From the NCBI GenBank assembly GCA_016584305.1, contig JACEEZ010016106.1, forward strand, positions 18,501 to 82,500: a DNA stretch of 64,000 nucleotides. Direction: 5' to 3'. How positions within the stretch are numbered: the first letter of the stretch is position 1; the number at the start of each line of letters is the position of its first letter. The position numbers and the translations under genes are program-made. The stretch comes from Chionoecetes opilio (lineage: Eukaryota; Arthropoda; Malacostraca; Decapoda; Majidae). Below the pieces are notes generated by a model. The model saw only the letters and a list, made by a program, of their open reading frames with translations. It had not been told where the DNA came from and searched no databases. Positions 63,968-64,000 of this stretch are shown piece by piece.

Positions 63968-64000
<33 letters not shown>
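63968..64000. repeat. GT microsatellite at window end
   Basis: GTGTGTGT continues to the last base, so its full length is unknown. Confidence 0.95.

Overview
The window is eukaryotic nuclear DNA, most likely from a decapod crustacean, possibly a crab. The pointers are spliced genes with GT-AG introns, arthropod-type TTAGG repeats, abundant CA/GT microsatellites, and dense CR1-like LINE, tRNA-SINE, Helitron and MITE content. The species cannot be fixed from the sequence. No bacterial genes, rRNA genes, functional tRNA genes or CRISPR arrays were seen.

Two protein-coding loci stand out. (1) On the + strand, 18.9-41.0 kb, fourteen exons can be joined through GT-AG sites into one continuous frame of 1,323 codons plus a stop. 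The product is a sorting nexin of the SNX19 type: N-terminal membrane segments, PXA domain, long disordered linker, PX domain and Nexin-C domain. The first exon or exons carrying the initiator may lie upstream or be unrecognised. (2) On the - strand, 57.6-61.6 kb, an intronless frame of about 1,326 codons is broken by one in-frame TAG. It encodes a highly charged, probably nuclear or nucleolar protein that I do not recognise.

Layout. 1-4.3 kb: tandem, head-to-tail minus-strand Helitrons with an internal minisatellite and an inserted TIR element. 4.6-6.2 kb: a decayed RNase H-bearing LINE. 6.4-14 kb: AT-rich, homopolymer-rich, apparently poor-quality or degenerate sequence without recognisable genes. 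14-18.8 kb: repeats and a candidate promoter with two perfect CRE palindromes. 18.8-41 kb: the SNX19-like gene, with introns built almost entirely from nested mobile elements that often end within 20 bases of a splice site. 41-57 kb: intergenic repeats, including a modular TTAGG array, a Helitron inside a large inverted repeat, and a 33-bp repeat array. 57.6-61.6 kb: the uncharacterised gene. 61.6-64 kb: microsatellites, CR1 and hAT remnants.

The main value of the window is the mobile-element stratigraphy. Several insertions can be read against an empty site in another copy within the same window, which fixes their exact ends: Helitrons between A and T, hAT with 8-bp duplications, and TTAA and TA insertions.
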